Below, in pieces: positions 12,400 to 24,089 of a DNA stretch of 64,000 nt; position 1 is the first letter of the stretch; each line of letters starts with the position of its first letter. This stretch comes from Rhytidiadelphus loreus (lineage: Eukaryota; Streptophyta; Bryopsida; Hypnales; Hylocomiaceae), in the NCBI GenBank assembly GCA_947034895.1, contig OX344762.1, positions 46,232,760 through 46,296,759 of the forward strand, read 5' to 3'. Under the pieces are notes generated by a model that saw only the letters and a list, made by a program, of their open reading frames with translations, made no database searches and was not told where the DNA came from. A program made the position numbers and the translations under genes.

Positions 12400-12850
12400 A
12401 ATAATTTCATACTATCTTGAGCATTGAAATATACAACGATTACAATACTTTCTAAAAGTCTCATTGGATCTTTTAAAAGTCGTTATTTAGTCGCTTTAAA
12501 TTAAAAGTGTCAAGAGGCATGGAAGATAGGAACAAGGGATATGACTTTTATACCAGTGTCTAACTTCATATTATCTTGAGTATTGTGAGTAGTATCCAAC
12601 CATTAAATCGATGGTTGGATCTTTCAAAAGTCTTGTTGGATCTTTCAATAGTCTAATTTCTTCAAATTAGGCTCAATTGAGGGTCTCAAGAAGCACGAAC
12701 ACAAGGGGCAAAGGATATGTTTTTCATAACCAATCTCTAATTTCATGTTATCTTAAATGTCAACATTGTTTCAAAATATCCAATTACACATCAATGGTTG
12801 GATATTTTAAAGTCTTGTTTAGGCACATTCAATTGAGGGTTTCAAAATGA
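12400..12850. repeat. Degenerate tandem repeat (about 160-175 bp units, 3 copies), left arm
   Basis: Three successive units begin near 12,402, 12,562 and 12,737. Each begins with TTTCATACTATCTTGAG-like sequence and later repeats TTGGATCTTT, AAAAGTC and a CAATTGAGGGT/CAAGAGGCA-like motif. The same array is in the right arm at about 35,290-35,760, so it predates the duplication. Confidence 0.6.
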
Positions 12851-14179
12851 TAAGAAAACACTATAAAATCCAAAAACAATAAGACTATGAATTAAATCTA
12901 TGATCTTCATATTGAAAGTGTGGGTGATGTTGCTCAAGGAATAGGCTCCTTTGAGGTTATATTATTATAATTGTAAAATTGTATTGTTCATTTTTAGAAT
13001 ATTTTCATTTAATACTTGCTTCATATGAAAATACAATATGCACAAAGTTTGTATGTTTGAATTAGCTCTTTAGTTTTCTCATATTAATGGATTTCCACAA
13101 ATTTTGCACTTTTCAAGAAGTAGGGTTTAAAATACAAATTTGTAGCCGTCCTAGTTTTGGAGCTTTGTGTAGATGAATTTTTGGCTCATTGAAATGCCCC
13201 TCTTTCATGAAATTGATAATGCAATATACTCTCAACTAGAATGTTGCTAAGTCACCAACTTTAGAGTCTAAAACTTCTAGCAAGATCCAAAATCTTTTCT
13301 TTTTGAGTTAGATGAATTACTTTCTAGTGATGCATTGACATAAGGTTTAAAAAAATCTATAGTTTAATTAGAATACAACATAACAAAGTTTAGATCTTTG
13401 GGTGTTCTTCACTTCAAATTGACGTAATATACAAATTGCAAGAGTTCATCAAATCAATCAAAGATTCATAGGAGAGTATGAAAATAGATTAAATGCACCA
13501 TTCCATCCAATATTGTCAATGCTTTCAATTGCAACTTCAAAGATTTTGTCCATCTTTGAGACTTGAGGTTGATGAATGAACAACCAAAGATTTGTATACA
13601 AAGAATTTCATATTTGCAGGATACAATGATAGTAAATTGTATCTTCCCTTTCTCTACAAAGTTTTAAATATTTTTTGAAAAATATGAGAAAATTATTGTA
13701 TGTAGAGAAGTTATGAGTATCTTCTCAATGAATATTGAATCCTTTGGAATTACAATGTAAAAGTTATAGTAAGAAAAACAATGCTTCTAGAGATACGTGA
13801 GTTAAAAATAGTAAAATAAAGTTTTTCTTATATTAAGATCAAATGAAGGATTTTTTAGTGCATATGATCAATTTATTGGAAATACATTGAAACAATGTAA
13901 TGATCACCCTAGAAATATCTATATTCTATAGATATGGACTTAGGTGATGATACATTATCTTACTACCACTTAGATTTTATTACCAATATGTATAAGTTTT
14001 GACATGTAGTATAACATCTTGATAACTTCTAATTGAAGTGATTTATAAATTACTTTCATATACATCTACATTTTGAACAAAGACACAAAGTAGTAACATA
14101 AACATTTCTATTATTTTCTTTAATAGAAGGTCAAAAAATCTTTGGTTTATTGTTGAGATCAAGATTGAATGTTGCATGA

Positions 14180-15160
14180 TTGAGTTGTTTGACCTTAAGC
14201 ATTTACAACACCAATTTCCATTTGCACAACAACCATGATGAATTGGGTCGTTGCCAAGTAAAGGTCAATGCTAAGAGATTCCACAATTGGTCTTACATTG
14301 TTTGCCTGACCTTCACCATATGCATCTATCTAATCTTGAAATGGCTACAATTTGTACCAACAATTTGTACCAATAGATATATCAGTTAGACTTCCTAAGA
14401 ATGATCAAGTGCCAAAAAGACAAATTTCGATTGTAGCATTACTAAAAAGATTATACATTGGAGAGACCATTGATGCCAATCTAAACCTTGTCAACTAAAG
14501 ACAAATCAAGTTCAATAAGCAACAAAACACTTTGAACTTCAAGCCTATTCCTTAAACATCAAACTTGTTCACAATGGCATTCAATTGATATTGTTAAAAA
14601 CTTTAGCCTTATGAATTGAAACTCCATCCTTTCATAACCAAGTCAATAGCACGTGCCATTCAACCTTGTCGACTTTTGAAGAACAAAGCCTTGATTGCTT
14701 ACATGATGACAAAACAAATCTCTTGTCAATAGTTTTAGAGCTTGTAGTTAGTTGGGATATGTATGAGGTGCACAAATATCAATTTTGGTCCTAAGGACGT
14801 TGCAGAATAGTAGTTTGTTCATGTTTTTAACTTCTAGTTGCCAAAGAATGCATCTTTAAGGCACCAAATCTTTAGTGAATCATTTTGCTATTCAATCTCC
14901 ATTTCATCAATACTCCTAAAGATTATATCCGTTAAGTTGCTTGGCCAAGAAGAAACCCTTAATCCATAGATCTTTTTTGGAATTGTTGAAATCTATTTAT
15001 TATTGGAATGTGGTCATTCAACTACCAAATAGAAATTTCAATGTCTCTATTGAGCAAATTCCACATGTTCTAAGTCTAGACAATTGCCAAAGATTGATAC
15101 TTTCTAAAGCAATCCTTGGTCCATTTTTCCATCCATTGCATCATACTCCCTAGAAGATTG
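14180..15160 (+). pseudogene. Coding-like remnant segments in the left arm
   Basis: Two frames (14,180-14,389, with MSCLTLSIY and HNWSYIVCLTFTICIYLILKW; 14,941-15,153, with LLKSIYYWN and IEQIPHVLSLDNCQRLIL) have matching frames in the right arm on the opposite strand. Between them the sequence is interrupted by stops in all frames. I do not recognise the family. They could be pieces of an old gene or retroelement, or chance frames retained in the duplicate. Confidence 0.25.
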
Positions 15161-15949
15161 GAGAGCTATATCTATCTCTATCTCAAGAAATCATCTTGCA
15201 CACTCTAAACATATCTCCAACAAATTCTACAATACTTCCAACCATAGCAAGCACATCTTGTACAAGACCAACAACTCTGTAGTCTAGAACCATCACCACC
15301 CTAACTAGTCTTTGGAAGAAGGGAGGAAAGAAGCACACAATATGTAACATTACCATGCAAGGTGTATCTAAAAGGTATTTTCAAAAGAGATACAACTATT
15401 TCTTAGGTGATTCAAGGTACCCAAGTGTTCCTTAACATTTTAAAATTGTTCCTTAAATTCAAAGGTTCTTTTTACTCATTTTTTAATTTGATTTTATCAT
15501 AGACTTCATTTATTGGTGCAGATAGGTATCTAAAAATCTCAATTTTCAGAGTGATTTTTGGAATAATTTAAAAGATACAAAAATATATTAGTTTTAGAAG
15601 TATATAATTGTGATTTCAATTTACGGACAGTAGCAAGAATTATGCCACTTTGCTTCAAAATTGATGCCCAAGACCAAGAAATTAAAAAAAAACTAATTAA
15701 TTTTTGAATGAAGTAAAAAGAAGAAAAAGAAGGACTTATAGATTATATTCTTTTTAACTTGGGAATGCTTTTATTTATTCTATTTGGATATGCAATGTGA
15801 AAGTTATTAGTCATCCTTGTTATGGAATTTATATGAAAGTTATGAATCATCTTAGAGTTGTTAAGGTGCGAAAATTTTCATAAATTTAGATTGTGTGGTT
15901 AAAAAACTAGTGCTAGACGAATAGTTTATTTTGGAGCTTTGACAACTTA

Positions 15950-16716
15950 GAAAAATCTCATATTAAGAAATAAATATCTGAAATTGGTTTTTATAAAAAT
16001 ACAGATTTGAATCATTCCATTTTGGTTAATGACATGAAAGTTATGAGAATTTTTGGTTTGTGGGAAATTATGGTTTAAAGGAATCTCGACTCTAAATTAA
16101 ACTTTGAGTCCTTTATTTAACTCGATTTTCAATATTTTTGGAAAAGATAAAATCATGGAATGTAGATTGTTTATGCAACATTTTAATACTAAATTCTTAA
16201 CAATCTAGTATTTTGTTGTACAAATATCTTATATTTATTTTCAATTTATTTCTTCAATATATTTTGGAGAGTTACAATTTGTAGGATCTACACCTTTTGT
16301 GGTAAAAATTTGAAAGATGAAATCTAACCATTTGGGAAGAGTTCAAAAAACTAATTTTTTGATCCAAACCAACTTTTGCCTTCCAAAACCACTCATTTAA
16401 GAGACTACTTCTTGTTCACTTTGGCACTCCAAACCAAGCCGATGTGTCATGAAAAGAATGGAAGAATTGATGGTCGGAAATCAAGAATTCATATTTGAAA
16501 ATTAGTCCTAGTGTCTCTTGAATTTAAAACACTCTATTGATTGTTGATGGGGTTGTGGTAGGTGATGGTTGGTTCTACCTTAGGTGAAAGGGCCTGCGGT
16601 TATATGTGCAAAAAAAATAGTTTTCAAATTTTTTTTTTTACTCTTTGCTGCAGAAATGGTAGTTTTGAGTGTGTGTTTTGCAAAAAGGCTTGGGGGCTTT
16701 ACAGGTTAAGTAAAAG
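15950..16716 (+). mobile_element. Truncated copy of the 0.93 kb TTAA element
   Basis: Shares with the full copy at 49,351-50,281 the blocks ATCATTCCATTTTGGT, AAAGTTATGAG, TAAACTTTGA and CTCGATTTTCAATATTTTTGG in the same order. The right end near GGCTTTACAGGTTAAG is a diverged form of the family's GGTCCTTTAGGGGTTAA. The left end is not identifiable. Confidence 0.55.
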
Positions 16717-16804
16717 ATCCTAATTTTGAATTTATTAAAAAATAAATGTAGATAAGGATTCTAACCTTACTTTGGAGACAAATAGTTTTGGGCCTCTAAA
16801 TATA

Positions 16805-17249
16805 CAAGAACTTTAGAGGTAAAGGAAAGTTTCAAAAATCTTGTAAAAGATTATAATCACAAACTTTCCATACAAATTTCTATTTATACCTTACAAGAAC
16901 TTTAGAGGTAAAGGAAAGTTTCAAAAATCTTGTAAAAGATTATAATCACAAACTTTCCAGACAAATTTCTATTTATACCTTACAAGAACTTTAGAGGTAA
17001 AGGAAAGTTTCAAAAATCTTGTGAAAGATTATAATCACAAACTTTCCACACAAATTTCTATTTGTACCTTACAAGAACTTTAGAGTTAAAGGAAAGTTTC
17101 AAAAATCTTGTGAAAGATTATAATCACAAACTTTCCATACAAATTTCTATTTGTACCTTACAAGAACTTTAGAGGTAAAGGAAAGTTTCAAAAATCTTGT
17201 GAAAGATTATAATCACAAACTTTCCATACAAATTTCTATTTGTACCTTA
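16805..17249. repeat. 89-bp tandem repeat, 5 copies
   Basis: CAAGAACTTTAGAG(G/T)TAAAGG begins at 16,805, 16,894, 16,983, 17,072 and 17,161, an exact 89-bp period. Copies differ at only a few bases. Inside each unit GGAAAGTTT and AAACTTTCC pair as a short inverted repeat. The array directly follows a truncated TTAA element whose end has similar AACTTTAGAGGTAAAG-like sequence. Confidence 0.97.
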
Positions 17250-17958
17250 AGAAGACAATGGTCTCCTTATGGATTAATAAAAAAATTCACTAGAGATTTT
17301 GAAAACCTATACATACAATAATACCTAAGGTCACAATTAAACATTAAATGTAAAATTGAAATCTATCTTGCATACACTATTCACTATTCATCCATCTTAA
17401 ACACTAAAGCATTTATTAACAATGGAGAGGTTAAAAAATTAGAGAAACAACTAAATGGCAAGGCAATTACGTGGAGGAGATTGAACGCATGGATAAGCTA
17501 TACTTGACAAGTTTTCTAGATAATTGAAATAACAAAGCACCTAGCAATTCACATGAAAAAAATAAAATAAAGCACACTATGGACCTCATTTATAACTATG
17601 TGATGGAAAGTTGATTTCTACTACACAAAATACTCTATTGCTTCTACAAAGTTGACCTCAAAAATTGTAGAAGGGCCATGGCATTACAGAGTAAGAGTAA
17701 TCTTGGGACATATCATCTAATGTGACTATAGCCTATCAAATTGCCACATTCACCGCTTTGACACTGCTTTATCACTCATTAGGATAGATGTCAAGTTCAA
17801 TGTTATTATTGACAATCTTGAAGATTCCATCATATTGGCCTTTCCTCTTCTTTTAGTTCAACATAAGACACTTACCACTTACCTCCAAAATAAATATTGC
17901 AACCTCTTTGGTTAAACTTGCCTATGATCCAAGCACATATGATGAAATATTGACAAAT

Positions 17959-18090
17959 CACTAGTAGAAAATTAGGCCCAATCTGTTGTTTTGGTCGCGT
18001 TGATCATCAACAAATTTTTGTCGATCAACAAAACTCTATTGATAATCAACACGACCAAAACAACAGATTGGGCCTAATTTTCTACTAGTG
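17959..18090. mobile_element. CACTA-type MITE, 132 bp, AAT target duplication
   Basis: Ends CACTAGTAGAAAATTAGG and CCTAATTTTCTACTAGTG are perfect inverted repeats that extend inward through GCCCAATCTGTTGTTTTGGT. AAT flanks both sides. It shares its terminal CACTAGTAGAAA with the element at 10,191 but has a different interior. No coding capacity. Confidence 0.9.
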
Positions 18091-18806
18091 AATGTAGAAG
18101 GTACTCCCAATCAAGGCAATCCAGAATGTCACAAATGAATTCCTCTAACCCCTCTTTCAAAAGCCTAAATTTAAAGAATGAACACTACATTTGAAAGGTA
18201 AAATAGAGGGAGTAGAGGTGTCAGTCAAGGTGGAATCACTATGTCATCAACCTCTTGGTACACATCCATGTTGCTAAAATTGTTTGTCTTTGCCATTTTC
18301 ATGCCGCTAGAACAAGGTTGTCTTGTTGGTTTTCACATCTAATAGACATGTAACGTCACATGTCATACATGACAAATGCTAAGTATGCATGACATTTTGG
18401 CTTTAACTTTTAATTTGAACTTTTGGAATCTTGCTATAATTATAATATTAAATTTAGAATGTAATAGGTATTGGTCACCTATTGACACTTCAATCAAGTG
18501 TAACTTTAATATGTCAAAATCATAAATGGGGGGTAATTTATTTGAAATTAAACTTTACGATTGTATGTACAAGATAGACGGGGGATCTACCAAACATCTT
18601 GGATATCATGTTTTATTATGTTGTTGTCTTGTTCAGGAAGAAAACCTTGCGTTGGAGCTCTTGAACTTCTCATCATTACTAATAGAATGATGAGGGACAA
18701 GACAAGATTGCAAAATGTCCAAATGAAGATGAAAAAATACCATGGCCCAATACCTTATTCATACAAATTTGCACATCATATCCCCCACGACAAGAATTGA
18801 TTGCAA

Positions 18807-19036
18807 TTAACCCTTAAAGGACGAAGGGTGACTTTGGAAATCATCTCTTTCCATTACCGTGTGAGTCATGGGCTTTAGAAATAGCAAAAGCACTCATTGG
18901 AAGTCAAAGCACTATAGAAGACCTTGCCTTTTTCACAACAAAATTCTAAAGATGAATAGTTGCACTTCTATCCTACTGCAAGGATTCCCTATCATCTATC
19001 AGATGTTAAACGTCCTCCTTGACGTTTAAGGGTTAA
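18807..19036. mobile_element. Short TTAA-family element (230 bp)
   Basis: Left TTAACCCTTAAAGGACG and right CGTTTAAGGGTTAA. The interior (GTGTGAGTCATGGGCTTTAG, ACTCATTGGAAGTCAAAG) is shared with 40,670-40,837, a second copy of this subfamily. No coding capacity. Confidence 0.75.
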
Positions 19037-20171
19037 GCTAAGTTCTTTTTACATTTTGACAACCAATCCGTTTGCCTCTATGGGTTTCAATGATTGAAAT
19101 CAAAACAAACTCTATTACATTTCATTCTTTCAACAATATCTTGTATTGAACCCTTAACCCTCTCAATCAAATGCTCAAAGACTATAGAGGTGGGTGTCTC
19201 TTTTTTGCCTTGAGTGCATTGATACTTCACAATTGAAGATGGTGTGAGCATTGAAGAGAAGCAAAAGGCTTGTCTTGGGCCAAACCATGTAGAGACCGTT
19301 GATCATACGCTATGGAATGGATACATTTACAAGATGCTTTCTTGTGCAACTCTAAATCCTACACGAGACAACATAAGGTGTTGAAAATCATAGTTGTATC
19401 CCTCTTTCATCTATTTTTATAAGTATTTTTTTTTGAGGTTATGTAAAAAATGAAACAACATGTGCATTACATTTGCTAACTTTAAATAATTATTTGGCAA
19501 GGATGCCTATCCCAATCATCAAATACAATAGTAGAATTAGGATCTACCATAAGACTAACTTCAATTCTTTATTCCTAAACATCAACTTTTATATCATTTG
19601 CTCCAAAATACAAGAATGAGTCCTTACACGCAACCAAGAGCTAGCTTCAAATCCATCAAGGGCTATAAGTAACAACACCTAAATGCCTCAGTTCATATTG
19701 TTGAATTGGAAAAGATTTTGTTGAATCTTGTTGGTAGTTGAAAAGGGATTCTAAATTTTCTTAGAGTGCATTTCTTGAATTCCACAAGAATAAACTATGA
19801 ATTTTCAAAGAGTTGAAAATAGGTATACCTAAAATAAACCCTAGGCTTATATATATTAAATGGAGGTTGTGCATTTTAGATTAGAATATAGATGGGACAA
19901 TTTTGCAAGTAGGTCATAGTAAAAGGTTGTTACCTTCATACACATGCACCTATAATTTCCACTTATTGTGATAGATAAAAAATTGATAGAATTTTGGATT
20001 AAGAAAATAATGCGTCATTTTAGCAATTAGAAGAAATGTATGAAGTGAGTGAAAGTAGAAAACTTCAATCCAAAATAGAAAGATTTTCACTCTTGAAGTT
20101 CATCTTAGTAATGCACCAATAATTATTATGAGGATCACGTGTAAAATAAATTAGCCTATAGTAGGCAAAAT

Positions 20172-20527
20172 CATTAGATGGAATTCAGCCCTTCCAGAGG
20201 GCCGTTTCAAGCTGGTTCTCGTTGTTGAGAACCCGGTTGGGAACCAGCCTGTGCTGTTTGGAAAAAAAATATTTAAAAAAATATTTAAAAAAATATTAAA
20301 TAAATAAATAAAAAAGTATTATAAATTTTATTTTTGAATTTTATTTTTTTTAAATTTATAAAAAAGTATTATAAAATTTATAAAAAAATTAAATTAAATT
20401 TTTTTTTATAATATTTGTCGATGTGGTCGACTCTCAACCACATCAGGAGCCTGCGTGGCAGAGTTCCTAGCATTTGGGAACGTAGGGAAACTTGCAGCCT
20501 TGTACAATAGCACAAACACATCTAATG
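20172..20527. mobile_element. MITE-like element with CATTAGATG ends, copy 1
   Basis: Starts CATTAGATGG and ends CATCTAATG. Like the copy at 26,605-26,882, the left part has a CC..AGAGGGCC/GGCCTCTGGG block followed by TTTCAAGC(T)GTTC, and the middle is A/T low complexity. No target duplication could be seen. Superfamily unknown. Confidence 0.5.
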
Positions 20528-21589
20528 GATTGGTTTGCCTTGTTAGCATTGTTGAAATTTTCTAAATTTTTTTACCACATGTAAGAAATGGGAAGGAAAA
20601 TTGAAATTTGATTTTGATTTTGACAAAGTATGAATTCGTTTTGAATTTTTGAAGTGCGTTGCCTAATTGGTCGAAAAGAGTCTCTAGAATACCCTCCAAA
20701 CTCAATTAAAAGTCTATCCATAGTGATCATCTATTCCATCTAAAGTAGTCACAATAATTCCTAATATGGTTTCAACATAAAGACCTCCAACAGTCACTTC
20801 TTGTGATGAATTTACACCAAGAAAGGTACACAGAATAGGGGTTCAATGACTATTGACGTACATCAAAGGTAGATATTTATGTAGTATGTAATGCCGATTA
20901 ATTAGTATGGATCCCCTTAAAAGTGTAGAAGTTCCTATTGTTGGCACTAATCACTCCATCACCATCACCCAAGTCATTGATCATGGCCACTAACTCAAAT
21001 CAATGTAACCCCAATCTCATTTATTGAAAATAAAAAGTTTGCCACATGTTGATGCAAGAAGACTAGAATCATGAATCATTCCCTAGCTAGGTGTTTGTCT
21101 ATACATCAATGATTTGCTTGCCATAGGTTGGTTTTACCTTAATATATCAAGCACACACATACACACACAAAAATAAAAGGAATATGAGAACTCACTCCAA
21201 AATAATGGTGGATTCCCAATCATAAACGACATTCACCCACCGACATCTCTCAACGGTGTGTTTGAGATATAATTGATATTTGGTCCGACTGAGTTGATAT
21301 TAATGGGTGCTCATCCTGCCCTCGATGACCGGTTACGATCAGAATGTGCCTTCTTGTATTTTCTGTTTGGATAGGGTGGCATGACCAGGACGGAGGAGAA
21401 GACGGTGATCTATCGACTCTGACTAGCCGTGCAACTCAAAAGCCAATAATGTTGCTGCAAATCACGCTGGATAAATGAGGACTTGCATGAGGAATGGAGT
21501 GCCTGAACACTCACTGCGAAGAAGAGAATTGACGTGCATGAACTCCGTCGACGACAATCATGCTTGCTTGCTCCGTCTTAACATGCTTC

Positions 21590-21965
21590 AGCTGGGTACT
21601 CCGCAAGTGCGTTGTTATCATTCATTCAACCAGGAGCAAGACAATTAGAGATTAATATTACTCAGAAACATTCAGCAAGCTAGCCAGGGTGATCAGCTTC
21701 GGCTTTAGATTATATTGCATATATAAATTGTAGAAGATCGAGAGAGAGACTGAGAGAGGCTCCGGCAGTCCGGTAAGCTTAACTGAACCTTAGGTACTCC
21801 GTAAGTACGTTTTCATTCGACCAGGATCGATCGAGCAAGAGATCAATAATAATTACTCCGGTCCGTAACATTCAGCAAGCTAGCCAGGGTGATGAACTTC
21901 AATTCGATCGGCTTTCTAACTTAAATTGCATTAAGTTGTAGAAGGGAGAGAGACGACTGATGAGA
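21590..21965. repeat. Two-copy direct repeat with about 190-bp spacing
   Basis: GGTACTCCGCAAGTGCGTT, ACATTCAGCAAGCTAGCCAG and GTAGAAGATCGAGAGAGAGA near 21,594-21,757 recur in diverged form (GGTACTCCGTAAGTACGTT, ACATTCAGCAAGCTAGCCAG, GTAGAAGGGAGAGAG) at 21,790-21,960. The stretch is richer in GC than its surroundings and no gene was recognised. Confidence 0.7.
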
Positions 21966-22403
21966 GCCTCGATCCCGGCCTTGAAGGCTTTATCGCATGC
22001 AGGCAATCATTCCCATTTCCAAGACCCAGCGTGTGGCGCCATGAATGAGTCTGACAGAACTTGAGCCGCAGCAGGGAACAATAAGCTGAGCTTCCACCTG
22101 CAGTAGCTAGCTAGGCTGTTGTACGTAGCAGTAAGTAAAGAACATTGCAGACAGACAGACAGGTCCCAACTGAATGCATGCACCATCAACTGCAAAACAC
22201 CACATGACTGTGCTGCTGTCCAGGAAGTTATCTTATTCAATGGAGAAATGATGGCCGCCGGGACTCCTCCCACATGCGGATACCGAGTCACCGACTAGTC
22301 TAAGCTATGCTGCACAGGCAGCTCACAACAACTGTTGCATGAGATCGAGAGAGAGAAAAGAAATATCCATTAAAAGGGAACCCCAGAACGACAAGAAGCT
22401 CTT

Positions 22404-22503
22404 AACATTGTTAACCAGCGTAAACCATTGTCCTCCTTGTGGAGGATAATGCTTCAATCTATGCTTGGGAGTGAACTTAACCCCAAAGTGACATCCAATT
22501 TCC
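22404..22503. repeat. Dispersed repeat fragment shared with 25,150-25,250
   Basis: Both places read TAACATTGTTAAC(C/G)AG, TAAACCATT, GAGGA(A)GATAATGCTTC and TGGGAGTGAACTTA in order. The 25 kb copy is part of the larger repeat that hosts a TTAA insertion. Confidence 0.6.
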
Positions 22504-23307
22504 AGGCGGGCATTGAACTGAAAAGAGTTGCTCAAATATAAACGTTACTTCGATAGCATATGAGGACTTCCAGATGCATCTGACCATGCAATCCAATCGA
22601 TCGTTTGCACCTGTACGTCGTCAAAAAAAATCAACCGTAAAATCCTCTTTCATGTTGCTTTTTTCTTCTCGTTTAGGATGGTACAGTGCAGCAAAAAATC
22701 ACTGATTCGGCACAAAAGTTCATGACGGGGTTGTTTCACCTGTGGAGGACATTGAAATAGTGCTAACAATAAACTACAAAGTTCTAGACCGCAACATAAT
22801 CTACCGAGTCCACTTGAAAAAATTGAAAAAAATTGAAATCCTTGCCGCGCATGAATGACGTAAGACAAGCATGTCCACGTGGTGACTTCCACATCCTTGA
22901 ATTTCAAAAAAAAAATACAAAAGGAGAACATATATTTGGGATAATCGCTTCGGTGCAACTCAAAATCTTTCAAGTACAAGCAGTGAAATTTTTTTTGAAG
23001 TGAATTGGACGCTCCAATCTGTAGTTTTTGGACAGAAAACACCCAATACTACCAAACTCCTTCATGAACCCTAATACTTACTTGGCATGGCTCACAACAC
23101 TAGTTTTTTGGTAGTCCTAAAATTCAAATGCGTCCCAAAAATTGAGAATTCATCAGATTACTAAATGGAAGATGGCATTGGGAAGAACTCTCGAAGATCT
23201 ACCAGACATCTGTAGAATACTTTTTCAATTGACACCTCGAACTGTAAGTTTTGTCCTCCCAAAAAACTGCGAGGACATTTTATGTCATGTTTGACGCTTT
23301 GGGGTTA

Positions 23308-23621
23308 AGGTAGGAGGTCCAGAAATGGAGCATCTAAGCGCTAAAACTGAATTTTGGGGAGGTAAAACATCTTGAAATATTTTTCAGTAAATTTTCCTAG
23401 AAAGACAAACGGAATTGAAATCTAACCCAAGTTGTTTCATATTTTTTTGGACCTTTGTGAAATTAGTTACAATTTTTTGAAGTTGGAAAAAAGTGTTCAT
23501 TCGTGATCATCAAAATGGACCACCTCCTAAAATGTGCATAGGTGGTACATTGAAGGAAGCAAAATGTACCTTTGAGTCATGTTCCATTTTAATGCCCGCT
23601 CCGTTTTACAGCCTCCTACCT
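23308..23621. mobile_element. MITE with AGGTAGGAGG terminal repeat, copy 2
   Basis: Starts AGGTAGGAGGTCC and ends GCCTCCTACCT, flanked by TA on each side, 314 bp. Same family as 2,593-2,900, with shared interior blocks at matching positions. No coding capacity. Confidence 0.65.
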
Positions 23622-23839
23622 TAGTTATAACTAGTATGCCTTGCATGTGCCATTGCCACAATCAAAAGAAAAGTAAAATCAATTTTCTAATTTTTTTTAA
23701 TTCATGAAAACTTTGGAATTCAATATCTTATCTATCGTAGATCCAAACAAAACAAAGCCCATGCACCCCTCCTCACAAAGAGCTTTTCGCTGGTACCAAG
23801 CACGTGACCAAGGGAAGCATAGTCTAGGAGATCTCACCT

Positions 23840-24053
23840 TAACAAACAAAACAATTTTTAAAAAATAAATTAAACTAAATTAAATTAAATACTTCAAATG
23901 CAGAAAGAAGTTAAAAAAAAATCCAGAAATGCATTGGCAGCCTCTCAGCCACGTAGGACCGTTGAGGTGTCAGGCTAGCAGTCACGTTCCCTGGATTCTC
24001 ACAGCATTAGAACCCATGGTCTCCTAGAGGCCCAAAAAAACATCTAAATAATG
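23840..24053. mobile_element. Right part of a CATTAGATG-family MITE
   Basis: The blocks GTAGGACCGTTG, AGTCACGTTCCCT and GGTCTCCTAGAGGCCC match the copy at 26,605-26,882 in order. The end reads CATCTAAATAATG. The left terminus could not be found, so the copy is probably truncated. Confidence 0.5.
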
Positions 24054-24089
24054 GTTGCAAAACTAGTATCTTTGGATGAGTGGGAGGTT

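Larger units (their letters stand above)
9500..15865 (-). repeat. Left arm of a large inverted duplication
   Basis: Read in reverse complement, this arm matches 31,970-38,640 nearly throughout, with scattered substitutions and small indels. Anchors are the S1-like gene (10,611-11,343 against 37,043-37,784), the frame at 12,098-12,337 against 35,811 onward, 14,180-14,389 against 33,060-33,389, and 14,941-15,153 against 32,522-32,818. Similarity fades near 9,500/38,640 on the outer side and stops near 15,865/31,970 on the inner side. Differences include a CACTA MITE at 10,191-10,428 and a roughly 22-bp local duplication (CCTCATTTCCTAAGTTT twice, 10,050-10,090) that the right arm lacks. Confidence 0.93.

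Noticed and set aside
16805..17249. Regular 89-bp repeats considered as a CRISPR-like array
   Set aside because: The whole unit repeats without unique spacers, in a plant nuclear setting. It is a simple tandem repeat.
22650..23042. 130-codon minus frame
   Set aside because: Contains low-complexity stretches, no recognised domain and no conserved neighbours; it abuts a MITE. Not supported as a gene.
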